64,000 nucleotides of DNA from Deltaproteobacteria bacterium (GCA_029261925.1 JAJDAJ010000070.1:1-64000); one strand, 5' to 3'; shown: positions 42,667-56,261, numbered from the stretch's first letter. The notes: generated from the letters alone by a model not told the origin. Made by a program: numbers and translations.

Positions 42667-45150
42667 GTGGCTCTGAGGTCGTCCGGCGGTCGCCTGCGCG
42701 GCCTGAACCTGGCCTGGATCGGCCTGGTGGCTCTGGCTGCCGCCTGCGCGCCGCCGCCGCTGCCGCCGGCCGAGGCGCCCTCGCCGGTCGCGCTGGAGAC
42801 CCTCCGGCGCACCGAGATGATGTTCCTCTATCCCGAGCGGCTGGACCGCCGCATGCTGGTCGGCGCGCTCGACGCGCTCGAGGCCCGCTTCGACGCCGTG
42901 CGCTTCGACGACGGCGGCGACGGGGCCGCCGAGGGCCGCCTGCACGTCGGCGATCACGTGGCCATCGTGCCGCTCAACGGCCGCTTCGACAGCCGCCGTT
43001 ACTTGCAGGTGCTGGGCCAGGCGCTGCGCTTCGTGGACGAGCACCTCAGCGAGCAGGAGCGCGAGGACGCCCGCTTCGACGGCGAGGACGAGGAGCCCAC
43101 GCTCGAGATGCTGGCGCTGCGCGGCGCGCTGCGCTCGCTGGACCCGTACTCCACGATCTTCTCGGGCCGCACGACCGAGGACTTCCAGATCCGCTTCTCG
43201 GGCAAGCTCAGCGGGATCGGCTCGCGCATCGGGCGCCGCGACGGCCACCTGACCGCGATGAAGGTCTTCCCGAAGAGCCCGGCGGCGAGGGGCGGACTGC
43301 AGGACGGCGACTGGATCCTGAAGATCGACGGCGATCCGACCCAGCCGCTGAGCCTGAGCGAGGCCGTGGACCGCATCCGGGGCAAGGCGGGAACGCGCAT
43401 CGTGCTGGGCGTGCAGCGCCGCGACAAGGAGACCAAGGAGGACGAGCGCCTCGACGTCGAGATCGTGCGCGGCGAGGTCGACGTGCCCAACGTCGAGGCC
43501 CGCCTGCTCGACGGCAACGTGGGCTACGCGGAGATCGCGTCGGTCAGCCGCACCACGGCCTCGGAGTTCCGCCAGAAGGTCATCGACCTGGGCGAGATCC
43601 AGGGGCTCGTGCTGGACCTGCGCAGCAACTCCGGCGGCAGCATGCTCGCCGCGCAGCAGCTCGCCGACATGTTCCTGTCGCAGCAGCTGATCGTTCGCGT
43701 GGTGGGCCGGCAGGGCCGGCCCACGGGCCCGCAGAACCGCGCGATCGCGAACCGCCGTGTGGTCTTCGACCTGCCGGTGGTGATCCTGGTCAGCGGCGCG
43801 ACCGCATCGGCTGCCGAGATCCTGTCGGGAGCCCTGGCGCCGCTCGGGTCGGTCACGATCGTCGGCCAGAAGACCTTCGGCAAGGGCGTGATCCAGCAGG
43901 TCCTGCCCCTGCCCGAGGAGAACCTGCTCAAGCTCACGGTGGCCGAGTACCTGCTCTCGGAGGACCGCGCGGTGCACGGCCGCGGCATCGTGCCCGACAT
44001 CGAGCTGGCGCCCGTGCCCGACAAGCGCCTGGGCAGGCTCGGCAGCATCGAGAACGGCGCGATCGCCTACGTGCGGGAGGCCGGCGAGAACGACGAGTTC
44101 CCGATCGAGGTGGCGCGACTGCTGCTCACGCAGCCGCGCGCCGCGGCGCTGCAGCAGATCGGCGAGCTGGCGAACCAGGGCCTCCGCGAGGCGCTCGCGG
44201 AGCACGGGGTCGCCTGGGAGGCCCCTGTTGGTCTCCCGGCCGAGCTGCCGCGCCAGCTCGGCGTGCGTCTGGAGCACGGTCCGCTGGCGGCCGGGGAGAA
44301 GGCCCGGCTGGACCTGGTCGTCCACAATCCCAATCCGTTCGTCGTGCCCGCCGCCTGGGCCGTGCTCGAGGCCTCGGCAGCCGAGTACCTGTCCAACCGG
44401 ATCGCCGTCCTGGGCGACATCCCCGCGGGCGGCGAGGCGCGCGCCTCGCTCGAGGTCGAGCCGCCGGCCGGGGTCTCTGCCGACCAGCACCCGCTCACGG
44501 TGCACGTCGCCAGCGGCAACCGCACGCTGCAGGCTGCGGAGCGCGTGCTCAGCGTCGTGGGGCAGGCGCCCGTGGTGGCCATCGACGTGACCCGCGCCGC
44601 GGGCGAGGACGGCGACATGCTCGAGGTCGTCATCCGCAACACCGGAACGCACCCGACCGGCGCGCTGCTGGTCGCCGTTCCGGGCGCGAACCGATCGATC
44701 GAGCAGCTCGCACCCGGGGCGGAGGAGCGCGTGGAGCTGGCGCTCAGCGCCAACCCCGCGAGCGTGAACGTCACGCTGAGCGGGCCCTGGGTGCGGCGCC
44801 GCGTGGAGATCCCCATCCCCGACCAGACCGTGCACGTCTCGCTGCCCGACGTGCGCATCGCGCGGGCCCGGCGCTTCGGCGGCGACCAGCTGCGCGTGGA
44901 CGTGGCCGATCCCCAGGGGCTGCACGAGGGCTGGATCCGCCTGGGCCGCGTCGAGGACGACGAGGAGGAGGAGCGCGACGAGGATCGTCCGCGCTCACCC
45001 GACCAGAAGGTGGCCTACGCGGACTGGGCGGGCCGTCCCAGCGGACAGATCGTGGCGGCCCTCGCCGGGGGCGAGCAGAACCTCACGGTGAAGATCGAGA
45101 CGGCCGCGGGGATCTCGGTCTGGGACATGCGCCTGCTGGCCGCACAGTAG
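42667..45150 (+). CDS. S41 family C-terminal processing protease, lipoprotein with long C-terminal extension
   Basis: An 827-residue protein, much longer than ordinary CtpA (about 400). Signal peptide with lipobox LVALAAACA (Cys27). A PDZ domain (about 175-265, [19 protein letters not shown]) precedes the protease core with [14 protein letters not shown], the catalytic Ser in [13 protein letters not shown] and Lys in TFGKGVIQQ. Residues from about 540 form two immunoglobulin-like/CARDB-like beta domains, with a Glu/Asp-rich stretch near 765. It should cleave envelope proteins from their C-termini in the periplasm. Confidence 0.88.
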   Translation: MALRSSGGRLRGLNLAWIGLVALAAACAPPPLPPAEAPSPVALETLRRTEMMFLYPERLDRRMLVGALDALEARFDAVRFDDGGDGAAEGRLHVGDHVAIVPLNGRFDSRRYLQVLGQALRFVDEHLSEQEREDARFDGEDEEPTLEMLALRGALRSLDPYSTIFSGRTTEDFQIRFSGKLSGIGSRIGRRDGHLTAMKVFPKSPAARGGLQDGDWILKIDGDPTQPLSLSEAVDRIRGKAGTRIVLGVQRRDKETKEDERLDVEIVRGEVDVPNVEARLLDGNVGYAEIASVSRTTASEFRQKVIDLGEIQGLVLDLRSNSGGSMLAAQQLADMFLSQQLIVRVVGRQGRPTGPQNRAIANRRVVFDLPVVILVSGATASAAEILSGALAPLGSVTIVGQKTFGKGVIQQVLPLPEENLLKLTVAEYLLSEDRAVHGRGIVPDIELAPVPDKRLGRLGSIENGAIAYVREAGENDEFPIEVARLLLTQPRAAALQQIGELANQGLREALAEHGVAWEAPVGLPAELPRQLGVRLEHGPLAAGEKARLDLVVHNPNPFVVPAAWAVLEASAAEYLSNRIAVLGDIPAGGEARASLEVEPPAGVSADQHPLTVHVASGNRTLQAAERVLSVVGQAPVVAIDVTRAAGEDGDMLEVVIRNTGTHPTGALLVAVPGANRSIEQLAPGAEERVELALSANPASVNVTLSGPWVRRRVEIPIPDQTVHVSLPDVRIARARRFGGDQLRVDVADPQGLHEGWIRLGRVEDDEEEERDEDRPRSPDQKVAYADWAGRPSGQIVAALAGGEQNLTVKIETAAGISVWDMRLLAAQ

Positions 45151-45159
45151 AGCCGCCCC

Positions 45160-48708
<3,549 letters not shown>

Positions 48709-48840
48709 GCGTGCAGGGTGCCGCGCCCGGCCGGATCGCGCACGTCCCGCCCGCGCACGCTCGCGACCCCGCTGGACGCCGCGTGACACGCGCGTCTACC
48801 CTGCCGCTCCGGACCGCTCGGCCGGGACCAGGGAGACGCC

Positions 48841-49626
48841 GTGAGCGACTACGAGTTCATCGAGATCGACACGCCCGCACCGCTGGTGCAGCGCGTGACC
48901 CTGAACCGCCCCGACAAGCGCAACGCCCTCTCGAACGCGCTGCGCGGCGAGCTGATCGACGCGCTGCGCCGCGCCGACGGCGATGGGGAGGTCCACGTGT
49001 CGATCGTGCGCGGCGCCGGCCCGTGCTTCTCGTCGGGCTACGACCTGCGCTCGGACCTCGGTGCCGACCAGCCCTACTTCACCTCGCAGACGCCGCTGCA
49101 GTGGGCCCATCACGTCAGCGAGGGCTGGATGTCGCTCTGGGACCTGTCCAAGCCCGTGATCGCGCAGATCCACGGCTACGCCATGGCCGGCGGCCTCGAG
49201 CTGGCGGGCGCCTGCGACCTGGCGTACGCGGCCAGCGACGCGCGGCTCTCGCACCCGGTGCTGCGCTTCGCGGGCCTGCCCGACTTCGCATGGTTCCCGG
49301 TCCACATGGCGCCACGCCACGCCATGGAGCTGCACCTGGCGGGGCGCGAGTACAGCGGCGAGGAGGCCGTGCAGGTGGGCCTGGTCAACCAGGCCTTCCC
49401 GCCCGACGAGCTCGAGGCCCGCGTGCTCGGAATCGCCGAGACCATCGCCGCGACGCCGCCGGCGGTGGTCGCGGTGAACAAGCGCTACGTGTACACGGCA
49501 ATCGAGGCGCGCGGCGGACGAAACGTGATCCGGACGGGCGCCGACCTGCAGGCGGGACCGCACACCCAGGGCCTGTCGGCCGACGAGCTGAGCGCGAAGG
49601 TCAAGGCCACGCAGAAGAAGGGCTGA
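48841..49626 (+). CDS. enoyl-CoA hydratase/isomerase family protein
   Basis: A 261-residue crotonase-fold protein: [16 protein letters not shown], oxyanion-hole segments [15 protein letters not shown] and [20 protein letters not shown], and the catalytic-region [12 protein letters not shown]. The usual hydratase Glu positions are not clearly both present (Pro263-type region reads [10 protein letters not shown]), so isomerase or other crotonase chemistry is possible. GTG start with GGGAGA 7 nt upstream. Confidence 0.85.
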   Translation: MSDYEFIEIDTPAPLVQRVTLNRPDKRNALSNALRGELIDALRRADGDGEVHVSIVRGAGPCFSSGYDLRSDLGADQPYFTSQTPLQWAHHVSEGWMSLWDLSKPVIAQIHGYAMAGGLELAGACDLAYAASDARLSHPVLRFAGLPDFAWFPVHMAPRHAMELHLAGREYSGEEAVQVGLVNQAFPPDELEARVLGIAETIAATPPAVVAVNKRYVYTAIEARGGRNVIRTGADLQAGPHTQGLSADELSAKVKATQKKG

Positions 49627-49635
49627 GGCCGGCTC

Positions 49636-50472
49636 TCAGCCTCGCGCCCCGGGCCAGAGCCGGCTCGCCGTGCCCCCCAGGCACAGGGCGCGGTCCGCGG
49701 GATCGAGGCCCGAGAAGGCGTGCCGCCCCAGCTCGACCAGCCCGGCGTAGTCGCGGTCGTGGGTCTGGCAGAAGTCGGAGCCCCACATCAGCCGGCTGGC
49801 GCCGAAGTGCGCGACCAGCAGGGCCACGAAGTCGCGTGGATCACCTCCGTGGGCCGCGGCCAGATCGATGGCGTTGGTGGAGATCTTGAGGCTGAGGCCC
49901 GGGCATGCCGAAAGCGCCAGCAGCGGCGCGGCCGCGGACCACGGCGGCCCGCGCAGCGGCGGAAAGCCGCAGTGATCCAGGGACACGGGCAGCCCGGCGA
50001 AGCGCTCGAGCACCGGGTGCAGACGCGGGAGCTGGTGGAAAAGGACGGTCACGATCACGTGCGCGCCCAGCTTCGCCGCGCGCTCCCAGACCGGGAAGGT
50101 CCGCGGATCGTCGAGCCAGCTGTCCTCGCCCGTCGACAGCGCGAAAATGCGCACGCCGTGGAGGCCGCGCTCCTCGATCCAGTACGAGAGCTCGTCGGGC
50201 GCGCCGGGGAGCGTGGGGTCCACCGAGCAGACACCGACCAGGCGGTCGGGATGGTGCGCGACGCTGTCGGCGACGTAGCGGCTGTCGTGCCCGTAGGCGC
50301 CCACCGCCTGGACCAGCACCGCACGCTCGACCCCGGCGTGGTCCATGCGCTCGACCAGCTGCTCGGCCGAGTGCGGCGCCGTGCGGTACCAGTCGCTGCC
50401 GAAGTCGCCCGGCCGCAGCGGGTACGCCCGCTGGTCGGGGGCGATCGCGTGCGTGTGCGTGTCGAAGATCAC
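49636..50472 (-). CDS. amidohydrolase family metal-dependent hydrolase
   Basis: A 278-residue TIM-barrel amidohydrolase_2 protein: IFDTHTHAIAP (HxH metal site) at the N-terminus, VSLDHCGFPPL, and WGSDFCQTHD near the end (catalytic Asp). It resembles lactonase-like and decarboxylase-type members. GTG 50472 is 16 bp behind the second selenoprotein gene, so it is the third gene of that locus and may process the same compound (inference). Confidence 0.82.
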   Translation of the reverse strand: MIFDTHTHAIAPDQRAYPLRPGDFGSDWYRTAPHSAEQLVERMDHAGVERAVLVQAVGAYGHDSRYVADSVAHHPDRLVGVCSVDPTLPGAPDELSYWIEERGLHGVRIFALSTGEDSWLDDPRTFPVWERAAKLGAHVIVTVLFHQLPRLHPVLERFAGLPVSLDHCGFPPLRGPPWSAAAPLLALSACPGLSLKISTNAIDLAAAHGGDPRDFVALLVAHFGASRLMWGSDFCQTHDRDYAGLVELGRHAFSGLDPADRALCLGGTASRLWPGARG

Positions 50473-50488
50473 CGGACCCGCGTGACGC

Positions 50489-51013
50489 TCAGGCTCGATA
50501 CAGCTCGATGAGTGCGTCGACCGCCGCCTCGGCGCGCTCGAGCAGGACGGGCTCGGCGGTCGCCCCGATCGGGTGCGGCACCACCGCGATGCGCGCGTCG
50601 GGAAGGCCCACCGTGCGCGCGGACTCGCGCGTGAGCTCGAGGAAGGCCTCGGTGGTCACCACCACGGTCGCGCGACCGGCTGCCTCGAGGCGCTGCGTGT
50701 CGTGGAGACTCCACGACGTGCACGAGCCTCAATCCGCGGTCCCGGTCAGCACCAGATCGACCGAGGCCCCGAGCTCCTCGAGCAGCTCGCTCTCGCAGGG
50801 CGTGGCCGCGCTGCCCTTGCGGTGCACGCCCAGGTAGCGGGCTCCCGTGCGCGCCGCCAGGCACGCGGCCATGCGCCCCATGAGCAGCGCGGCGTGCGGC
50901 TTGCCGTTGTCGAGCACCGCGATGCGCTGCCCCTCGAGCGAGGCGGGCGGCGGCGCCAGCGGCGTGCCGATCTCACCGACGGGCCCCTCGGGGGCGTAGA
51001 TCCGGGTCTTCAT
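50489..51013 (-). CDS. UGSC family selenoprotein (Sec at residue 95)
   Basis: Read from ATG 51013, the frame meets TGA at 50731-50729 and then stays open to TGA at 50491-50489, giving 174 residues with U-G-S-C (Sec95, Cys98) between TGTAD and TSWSLHDTQ. The second part, with VVVTTEAFLELTRES and AVVPHPIGAT, matches the first paralog in layout (EVPHPLGS). A perfect 7-bp SECIS-like hairpin lies at 50699-50717. Partner gene 51049-52170 is directly upstream (35 bp) and an amidohydrolase follows. A caller without Sec support would report only the N-terminal 94 residues or nothing. Confidence 0.9.
50699..50717 (-). promoter_or_regulatory. bacterial SECIS hairpin 2
   Basis: On the minus strand GUCGUGG pairs perfectly with CCACGAC around loop AGUCU. 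The loop begins after 18 nt downstream of the UGA, identical spacing to SECIS 1, and shares GUCU with it. Read by eye. Confidence 0.75.
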
Positions 51014-51048
51014 GGCGTCTCTCCTCGCCGCAGACGGCTGGCTGCGCT

Positions 51049-52170
51049 TCAGGGCTCGAGGGGCAGGGTCACGCTGCGCGTGACTCCCCAGCTCGGGATC
51101 ACGCAGGAGTGCTTGCCCGGCCCACCGGCCACGAGCACGCGGATGTTCTGCGGGCTCGAGGTGATCGGCTTGAGGTCGTCGTCGTCCAGGGCGCGCTCCC
51201 AGGGCCGGCCGAGCATGCCGTCGAAGGCGCGGCGGAAGTCCCGGGCCGGCAGTCGCGCCTTCTCGAACAGGTAGGCCTGCACGTCGGAGCGGTCCCAGCC
51301 GGCCGCGGCGATGGTCGCCGCGTGCTCCGGCCCCAGCACCACGAAGATCTCGGCCGTCGAGATCGGCGCGTTGTTGGAGCCCAGGCTGGTCATGGCGCTG
51401 GCGGCCTTGTCGAGGATCCGCGCGGGCGTGGCGGACTCCATGTCGTGGAAGTTGTGCGGCCCCTCCCCGCAGGTGACGGTCACGGCGCTCGGCGCCTCGA
51501 CTCCCACGCTGCGGGGGTAGGTCGGCCAGGGGCTGGCCCCGGCGTTCTCCGCGATGCAGTAGCTGTACTTGGCCGGCTGCCCCTGGGTGGAGGCGTCGCC
51601 GTCGCCCGGTCGCGCGCCGGCCACGTGCAGGAGCACCAGGCGCACGGCGCGCCCGGCGGTGGCGTTGGCGCGCCAGCCCGGGCCGAACGTGCCCCGGCCC
51701 GCGTTGAAGCCCAGCTCGGCCACCGCCGCGCCGTGCACGATCAGCAGCGGCGCGACCGAGTGCGTCGTGGCGTTGACGCCGCGCAGGTTCACCTCGGGCC
51801 GTGCCAGGGCCCGTACCGCCGTGGTCAGCACCGGCAGCAGTCCCGGCGCGCAGCCCGCGAGCACGGCGTTGACCGCGAGCGAGCGGCGCGTGGCCAGTCC
51901 GCCCCGCGGCGGCAGGCTCGCGATCACCTCGTCGGGGTCGAGGCCCGGTGCACCGTCTCGCAGCATGGCCTCGACGCGCTCCGGCGTCGGCGCGACCGCG
52001 GGCAGGCCGTCCCCCTGCCCCCGCGCCTCGAGCCAGTCCATCACGGCCGCGGGCGAGTCGTCGTCGAGCCACTTGCCCGCCTCGAAGGGGGCCCGGGCCG
52101 GCGTGCTGGCCGCGGCTCCCGGCAGATCGCAGAGCGGCGTGTCGAGGGAGGGGCTCGGCGGCTGGGCCAT
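51049..52170 (-). CDS. partner protein of UGSC selenoprotein, locus 2 (function unknown)
   Basis: About 373 residues, paralogous to 15292-16389 with the same order of blocks: QGDGLPAVAPT, LAVNAVLAGC (Cys107), VNATTHSVAPLLIVHG, TAGRAVRL, GQPAKYSYCIAEN, VTVTCGEGPHN, VLVAGGPGKHSC. Sequence identity is low outside these blocks, so the two loci diverged long ago and may act on different substrates. No known catalytic motif is seen. ATG 52170 is supported by TACGAT exactly 6 nt upstream. Divergent from the 2-hydroxyacid dehydrogenase with only about 43 bp between starts. Confidence 0.75.
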   Translation of the reverse strand: MAQPPSPSLDTPLCDLPGAAASTPARAPFEAGKWLDDDSPAAVMDWLEARGQGDGLPAVAPTPERVEAMLRDGAPGLDPDEVIASLPPRGGLATRRSLAVNAVLAGCAPGLLPVLTTAVRALARPEVNLRGVNATTHSVAPLLIVHGAAVAELGFNAGRGTFGPGWRANATAGRAVRLVLLHVAGARPGDGDASTQGQPAKYSYCIAENAGASPWPTYPRSVGVEAPSAVTVTCGEGPHNFHDMESATPARILDKAASAMTSLGSNNAPISTAEIFVVLGPEHAATIAAAGWDRSDVQAYLFEKARLPARDFRRAFDGMLGRPWERALDDDDLKPITSSPQNIRVLVAGGPGKHSCVIPSWGVTRSVTLPLEP

Positions 52171-52176
52171 GCCCAC

Positions 52177-52182
52177 ATCGTA
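52177..52182 (-). promoter_or_regulatory. leaderless-type -10 box (TACGAT)
   Basis: On the minus strand TACGAT is followed by 6 nt and ATG 52170. On the plus strand, TAAGCT at 52203-52208 lies 5 nt before ATG 52214, so both divergent transcripts look leaderless. Confidence 0.5.
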
Positions 52183-52213
52183 CACGGCGCGGCCCGTCGC
52201 GATAAGCTGCGGC

Positions 52214-53281
52214 ATGCCCCGAGACCCGATCGTCGTCTGCCTGTCCGTTCCCGCCCACTACGGCCCGACCTACCTGGAGCGCGCCCGCGCCGTCGACCCG
52301 CGCATCGAGGCGATCACGCTGCCCATCGACCCCGGCAGCGAGCCCACGGGCGTGCCCGCGGGCGAGCCGCATCCCGAGCCGCCGCCCTGGGGGATGAAGG
52401 TGGCGGAGGAACGCCGCGAGGTGCTGGCTCGCATGGAGGTGCTGGTGGCCCTGCACGCACCGATCGGCATCATGGGCATGGCGCCGCGCCTGCGCTGGCT
52501 GCAGGGCATCGGCGCGGGCATGGAGCAGTTCGCGCGAGCGGGCGTGGCGCGGGATCGCGTCACCGTGACCAACGCCTCGGGCGTGAGTGCGGGCTCGATG
52601 TCGGAGTTCATCATCGGGCGCCTGCTGTCGATCTGGAAGCGCTTCCGGGAGATGGAGGCGGCGCAGGCGCGCGGCGAGTACGTCCGGGCCTACGGACGCA
52701 CCTTCCTCGGCTCGACGGTGGGCATCGTCGGCATGGGGCACATCGGCGTTGCCCTGGCCGAGCGCCTGCGGCCGCTGGGCGTGCGCGTGCTCGGCCTCAA
52801 GCGCACCGCGAAGCCCGGCGACCGCTCGCAGCTCGCCGACGCGCTCTACGCACCCGCACAGCTCCACGAGATGCTCGGCCTCTGCGACGCGGTCGTCGTG
52901 GCGGCGCCCTCGACGCCCGAGACCTTCCACCTGATCGACGCCGACGCGATCGCCGCCATGCGCCCCGACGCCGTCCTGGTCAACGTGGCGCGCGGCGAGC
53001 TCGTCGACGAGGCCGCTCTCGTGACGGCCATGCGCGGCGGCCACCTGCAGGCCGCGGTGCTCGACGTGTTCGAGACCGAGCCGCTGCCCGGCGACAGTCC
53101 CCTGTGGACCCTGCCGAACGTGTACATCTCGGCGCACGCCTCGGTCTCGGTCGACCGCTACATGGACGACGTCTTCGACCTGTTCATCGCCAACCTGGAG
53201 CGCTACGCGCGCGGTGAGCCGCTGCACAACGGGGTCGATACGGAGGCACTGGGCTTCCCGGCGCTGGACAGCGCCCCTTGA
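52214..53281 (+). CDS. D-2-hydroxyacid dehydrogenase
   Basis: A 355-residue NAD(P)-dependent dehydrogenase. The NAD fold has TVGIVGMGHIGVALAERLRP. Catalytic residues are Arg in VNVARGELVDE, Glu in DVFETEPLP and His in ISAHASVSVDRY. The residue after the second strand (LKRTAKPGD) favours NADP. It interconverts 2-keto and D-2-hydroxy acids. It is divergent from selenoprotein locus 2, sharing a short promoter region. Confidence 0.88.
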   Translation: MPRDPIVVCLSVPAHYGPTYLERARAVDPRIEAITLPIDPGSEPTGVPAGEPHPEPPPWGMKVAEERREVLARMEVLVALHAPIGIMGMAPRLRWLQGIGAGMEQFARAGVARDRVTVTNASGVSAGSMSEFIIGRLLSIWKRFREMEAAQARGEYVRAYGRTFLGSTVGIVGMGHIGVALAERLRPLGVRVLGLKRTAKPGDRSQLADALYAPAQLHEMLGLCDAVVVAAPSTPETFHLIDADAIAAMRPDAVLVNVARGELVDEAALVTAMRGGHLQAAVLDVFETEPLPGDSPLWTLPNVYISAHASVSVDRYMDDVFDLFIANLERYARGEPLHNGVDTEALGFPALDSAP

Positions 53282-53372
53282 AGCCCCATGCGTTCCGGTC
53301 GCGCCCGCGAGCGATCCCGACCCGGAGCGTGCTCACGCTGTAGCTGTCGTGTCGGGGTCCGATCGGCCCCGT

Positions 53373-53930
53373 TCACCCCGCCGCCGGGCGCACGATCATC
53401 TCGCCCCGCATGAGGACGGCGTGACCGGGGAAGCTGCACAGGTAGCGATACGTACCTGCCGCGGGAGCCACGAACTCGAGCGTCGTGGTCTCGCCGCCGC
53501 CGATCAGCTTGCTGTGCGCGAGGATCTCGGCATCGGCGTCCGGCGGAATGTGATCCGAGTCGCGAGCCATCACCGCGCGCAGCGCGAAGGCATCCAGGTC
53601 GGTGCCGGGCTGGAGGATGACGATGTTGTGGCCCATCGCCTGCCGGGTGAGCTTGCCCGTGTGGACGAGCTCGATGCGCACCTTCTCTCCGGAGGCGACC
53701 TCGAAGCGCGTCACGCTGTACCGGATCTGATCGCCGACCTCGATGCGCAGGCGCCCGCTGGCATCGGGCCGGGCGGTCTCGACCGGCGCTGCGGGCGCAG
53801 CGGCCGGCGCGGGCCGGGCGTCCGGCTGCGGCGCCGTGGCCGGCGCGGCAGGAGCCGGGCCGGTCGCTGGCTCCCCACAGGCCGTGAGCAGCAGGACCAT
53901 GCAGGCAACCGGGGCGACGGGAAGCTTCAT
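53373..53930 (-). CDS. azurin-like cupredoxin lipoprotein
   Basis: A 185-residue lipoprotein: lipobox LLLTACGEP, a Pro/Ala-rich linker (residues 22-52), then a blue-copper domain. Copper ligands are His in QAMGHNIVI, Cys and His in YLCSFPGHAVLM, and the axial Met just after. IPPDADAEILAHSKLIGGGE is the usual azurin loop. It carries electrons in the periplasm. GGAGGAG precedes the ATG. The 91-bp gap before 53373 and the 135-bp gap upstream hold no gene. Confidence 0.88.
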   Translation of the reverse strand: MKLPVAPVACMVLLLTACGEPATGPAPAAPATAPQPDARPAPAAAPAAPVETARPDASGRLRIEVGDQIRYSVTRFEVASGEKVRIELVHTGKLTRQAMGHNIVILQPGTDLDAFALRAVMARDSDHIPPDADAEILAHSKLIGGGETTTLEFVAPAAGTYRYLCSFPGHAVLMRGEMIVRPAAG

Positions 53931-54065
53931 CTCGGGGTCTCCTCCGTGGGGATCCGGGGACCTTAGACATGTCCGGGAGTTTGTCTATGGTGCACCGCGA
54001 TCGCTGTGGACTGCGGGCGATCCGCCGCGTCTGTCGATCCGGCGCTCGCGAGAGGGGTTTGAGAG

Positions 54066-54767
54066 ATGAACCGTGCACCGGGCCTCGCCGGACTGCTCAG
54101 AGAAACGACCGGGCTCCTGGAGCTGGCACGCTTCCCGTGGCACGTGCGCACACTGGCCGATCAGCCCCGCGGCGCGGGCGAGCCCGTGCTCCTGCTGCCG
54201 GGCTTCGGGGCGGGCGACGTGTCCATGCTGCCGCTGCGCTCGTATCTGCGCTGGCTCGGCTACCGCGCACGCGGCTGGCGCCTGGGCATCAACCGGGGCG
54301 GCGCGGCCGGACTGGTCCAGCGCGTCGTGGATCTCGCAGCCGGCATGGCCCGACGCGCGGACCAGCCCGTCTCGATCGTCGGCTGGAGCCTCGGGGGTCA
54401 CCTGGCGCGCGAGGTCGCGTACGCGCGTCCCGACCTGGTCTCCCGCGTGATCACGCTCGGCGCGCCCGTGCTGGCGGGGGCGCGACGGGGCCGCCCGCTC
54501 GACGTGGCAGGGGCCGACGGCCCCCGACCGGAAGCCGCCCGGGTCGTTCCGATCACCGCGATCTACAGCCGTGACGACGGCATCGTGCCCTGGTCCGCGT
54601 GCATCGACGACACCGGGAGCACCGAGCACATCGAGGTCGCCGCCACCCACCTGGGGCTGATCCTGAGCCCCGACGTCTACCGCATCGTCGCACAGCGCCT
54701 CGGCGGTACGCTCGCGGCGGCGGACCGGGCGCGCGCCGCGGACGGCGCACTGCCCTGCGCGACGTAG
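54066..54767 (+). CDS. alpha/beta hydrolase (small lipase/esterase-like)
   Basis: A 233-residue hydrolase. LLLPGFGAGDVSM forms the oxyanion loop, IVGWSLGGHLAREVA the nucleophile elbow with Ser, AIYSRDDGIVPW the Asp and AATHLGL the His. It resembles small membrane-associated esterases or lipases (DUF676/PGAP1-like). No signal peptide. The 115 bp after it hold nothing convincing. Confidence 0.8.
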   Translation: MNRAPGLAGLLRETTGLLELARFPWHVRTLADQPRGAGEPVLLLPGFGAGDVSMLPLRSYLRWLGYRARGWRLGINRGGAAGLVQRVVDLAAGMARRADQPVSIVGWSLGGHLAREVAYARPDLVSRVITLGAPVLAGARRGRPLDVAGADGPRPEAARVVPITAIYSRDDGIVPWSACIDDTGSTEHIEVAATHLGLILSPDVYRIVAQRLGGTLAAADRARAADGALPCAT

Positions 54768-54882
54768 GCCGGGCGACGCGTCAGCGCAGGGCGTCGCGCA
54801 CGGCCCGGCCGAGCGTGCGCCGCGGGCCCCGTCGAGCATGGTCGCCGCAGCCCGCCTCCGGGAGGACGCGGCCGCAGGCGTC

Positions 54883-56142
54883 TCACGCGTCCCAGACGAC
54901 CGGCAGCGCGACCGGAGAGCGGAAGCCCTCGCCCGAGATGTGCACGTCGTCGGCGTCGGGATCGATCCGCAGGCCGGGCAGCAGCTCGAGCGCGTACTCC
55001 AGGGCGACGCGCATCTCCGTGCGCGCCAGGTGGATCCCGAGGCAGCGGTGCGGACCGAGACCGAAGGTCAGGTGCGGACGGTGCTCGCGAAAGAGGTCGA
55101 AGCGCTCGGGGTGCTCCCAGCGCGCGGGGTCGCGGTTGGCGGCCGCCCAGCACACGAACACGTTGTCGCCCTCGCGGATCTGCGCACCCTCGATCTCGAC
55201 GTCCTCGGTGGCGAAGCGCAGGCCGCCCGCCAGCACCGGCTGCCAGCGCAGCGCCTCCTCGACCGCGGGGCCGAGCAGGCTCGCGTCAGCGCGCACCGCC
55301 TCGAGCTGCTCGCGGTGCGTGAGCATGCAGAACAGCACGTTGCCCGCACCGCGATAGGTGGTCTCGAGACCCGCGGGCAGCAGCAGACGCATGAAGCCCA
55401 GGATCTCCTCGTCGTCGAGCCGCTCGCCGTCGAGCTCCGCCTCGAGCAGCCCCCCGAGCAGGTCGGGGCGCGGCCGCCGCCGGTGGTCCTCGATCACCTC
55501 GCGGAACAGCCCGGTCAGGCGACGGGAAGCCGCGAGCCCGCGCTCGTAGTCGAACAGCACGCACTGCAGCTCCACCCCGAGCTCCTGCACGGCGTCGACG
55601 TGCTCGTCGGGAATCCCGAAGAGCCGGCAGATGATCCGCACGGGAAAGCGGAAGGCGAAGTCGCGCGTGAGGTCGGCAGAGCCGCGCTCGACCAGCCCCT
55701 CGAGGGTCTCGCGGATCACCGGCCGCACGACGTCGCGCTCCCACGCCACCAGTGCGCTGGGCGCGAAGGCCTGGTTGACCAGGTTGCGGTGGCGCGTGTG
55801 CTCGGGCGGATCCATGGACAGCATGTTCGGACCCATGACCGCGTCGGCGGTCACCTGGTACCGCGACGACGAGAAGCGCGCGGCGTCCCGCGTCATTCGC
55901 GAGACGCTGGCGTAGCTCAGGGCGACCCAGCCCCGCGGGTCCTCGCCCGGGGGCAGGAGCGGCGGATACCAGGTGGACAGGTCCGTGCGCTGCACGCCCC
56001 CGGCGGTGCGCAGCGCCTCCCAGCGCGGGAAGGGATCGCGCACGCTGTACATGCCCATGCCGTGGTCGAAGGCCTCGAAAGGGTCGGCGGTCGCACGCGC
56101 CCGGCGGATCGGCTCGGGCAGGACCTCGACGGCTTGACTCAC
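54883..56142 (-). CDS. cytochrome P450
   Basis: A 419-residue bacterial class I P450. I-helix LLPAGLETTYRGAGN (the acidic-alcohol pair reads E-T), ExxR in VEEALRWQPV, and the heme loop FGLGPHRCLG with Cys367. N-terminal MYSVRDPFPRWEALR and SMDPPEHTRHRNLVNQAF are typical of CYP families acting on steroids, terpenoids or fatty acids. It needs a ferredoxin system not seen here. GTG start with AGGGAG upstream. It is on the same strand behind the DUF2889 and thiolase genes. Confidence 0.92.
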   Translation of the reverse strand: MSQAVEVLPEPIRRARATADPFEAFDHGMGMYSVRDPFPRWEALRTAGGVQRTDLSTWYPPLLPPGEDPRGWVALSYASVSRMTRDAARFSSSRYQVTADAVMGPNMLSMDPPEHTRHRNLVNQAFAPSALVAWERDVVRPVIRETLEGLVERGSADLTRDFAFRFPVRIICRLFGIPDEHVDAVQELGVELQCVLFDYERGLAASRRLTGLFREVIEDHRRRPRPDLLGGLLEAELDGERLDDEEILGFMRLLLPAGLETTYRGAGNVLFCMLTHREQLEAVRADASLLGPAVEEALRWQPVLAGGLRFATEDVEIEGAQIREGDNVFVCWAAANRDPARWEHPERFDLFREHRPHLTFGLGPHRCLGIHLARTEMRVALEYALELLPGLRIDPDADDVHISGEGFRSPVALPVVWDA

Positions 56143-56261
56143 GGCAGCTCCCTCGCACGATGCGGTCGGTACGGAACGCCAGCGTCGATCGGCCTGCGCG
56201 GCGTCGGGTCAGTCTAGCCGGCATCGCCGCGGCCGGGGGGACCGCGACCGGGTCGCGGCGC

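Noticed and set aside
54768-54882. Possible short C-terminal gene remnant on the minus strand (TLGRAVRDALR then stop)
   Set aside because: Too short and too Arg/Ala-rich to tell from chance in this base composition.
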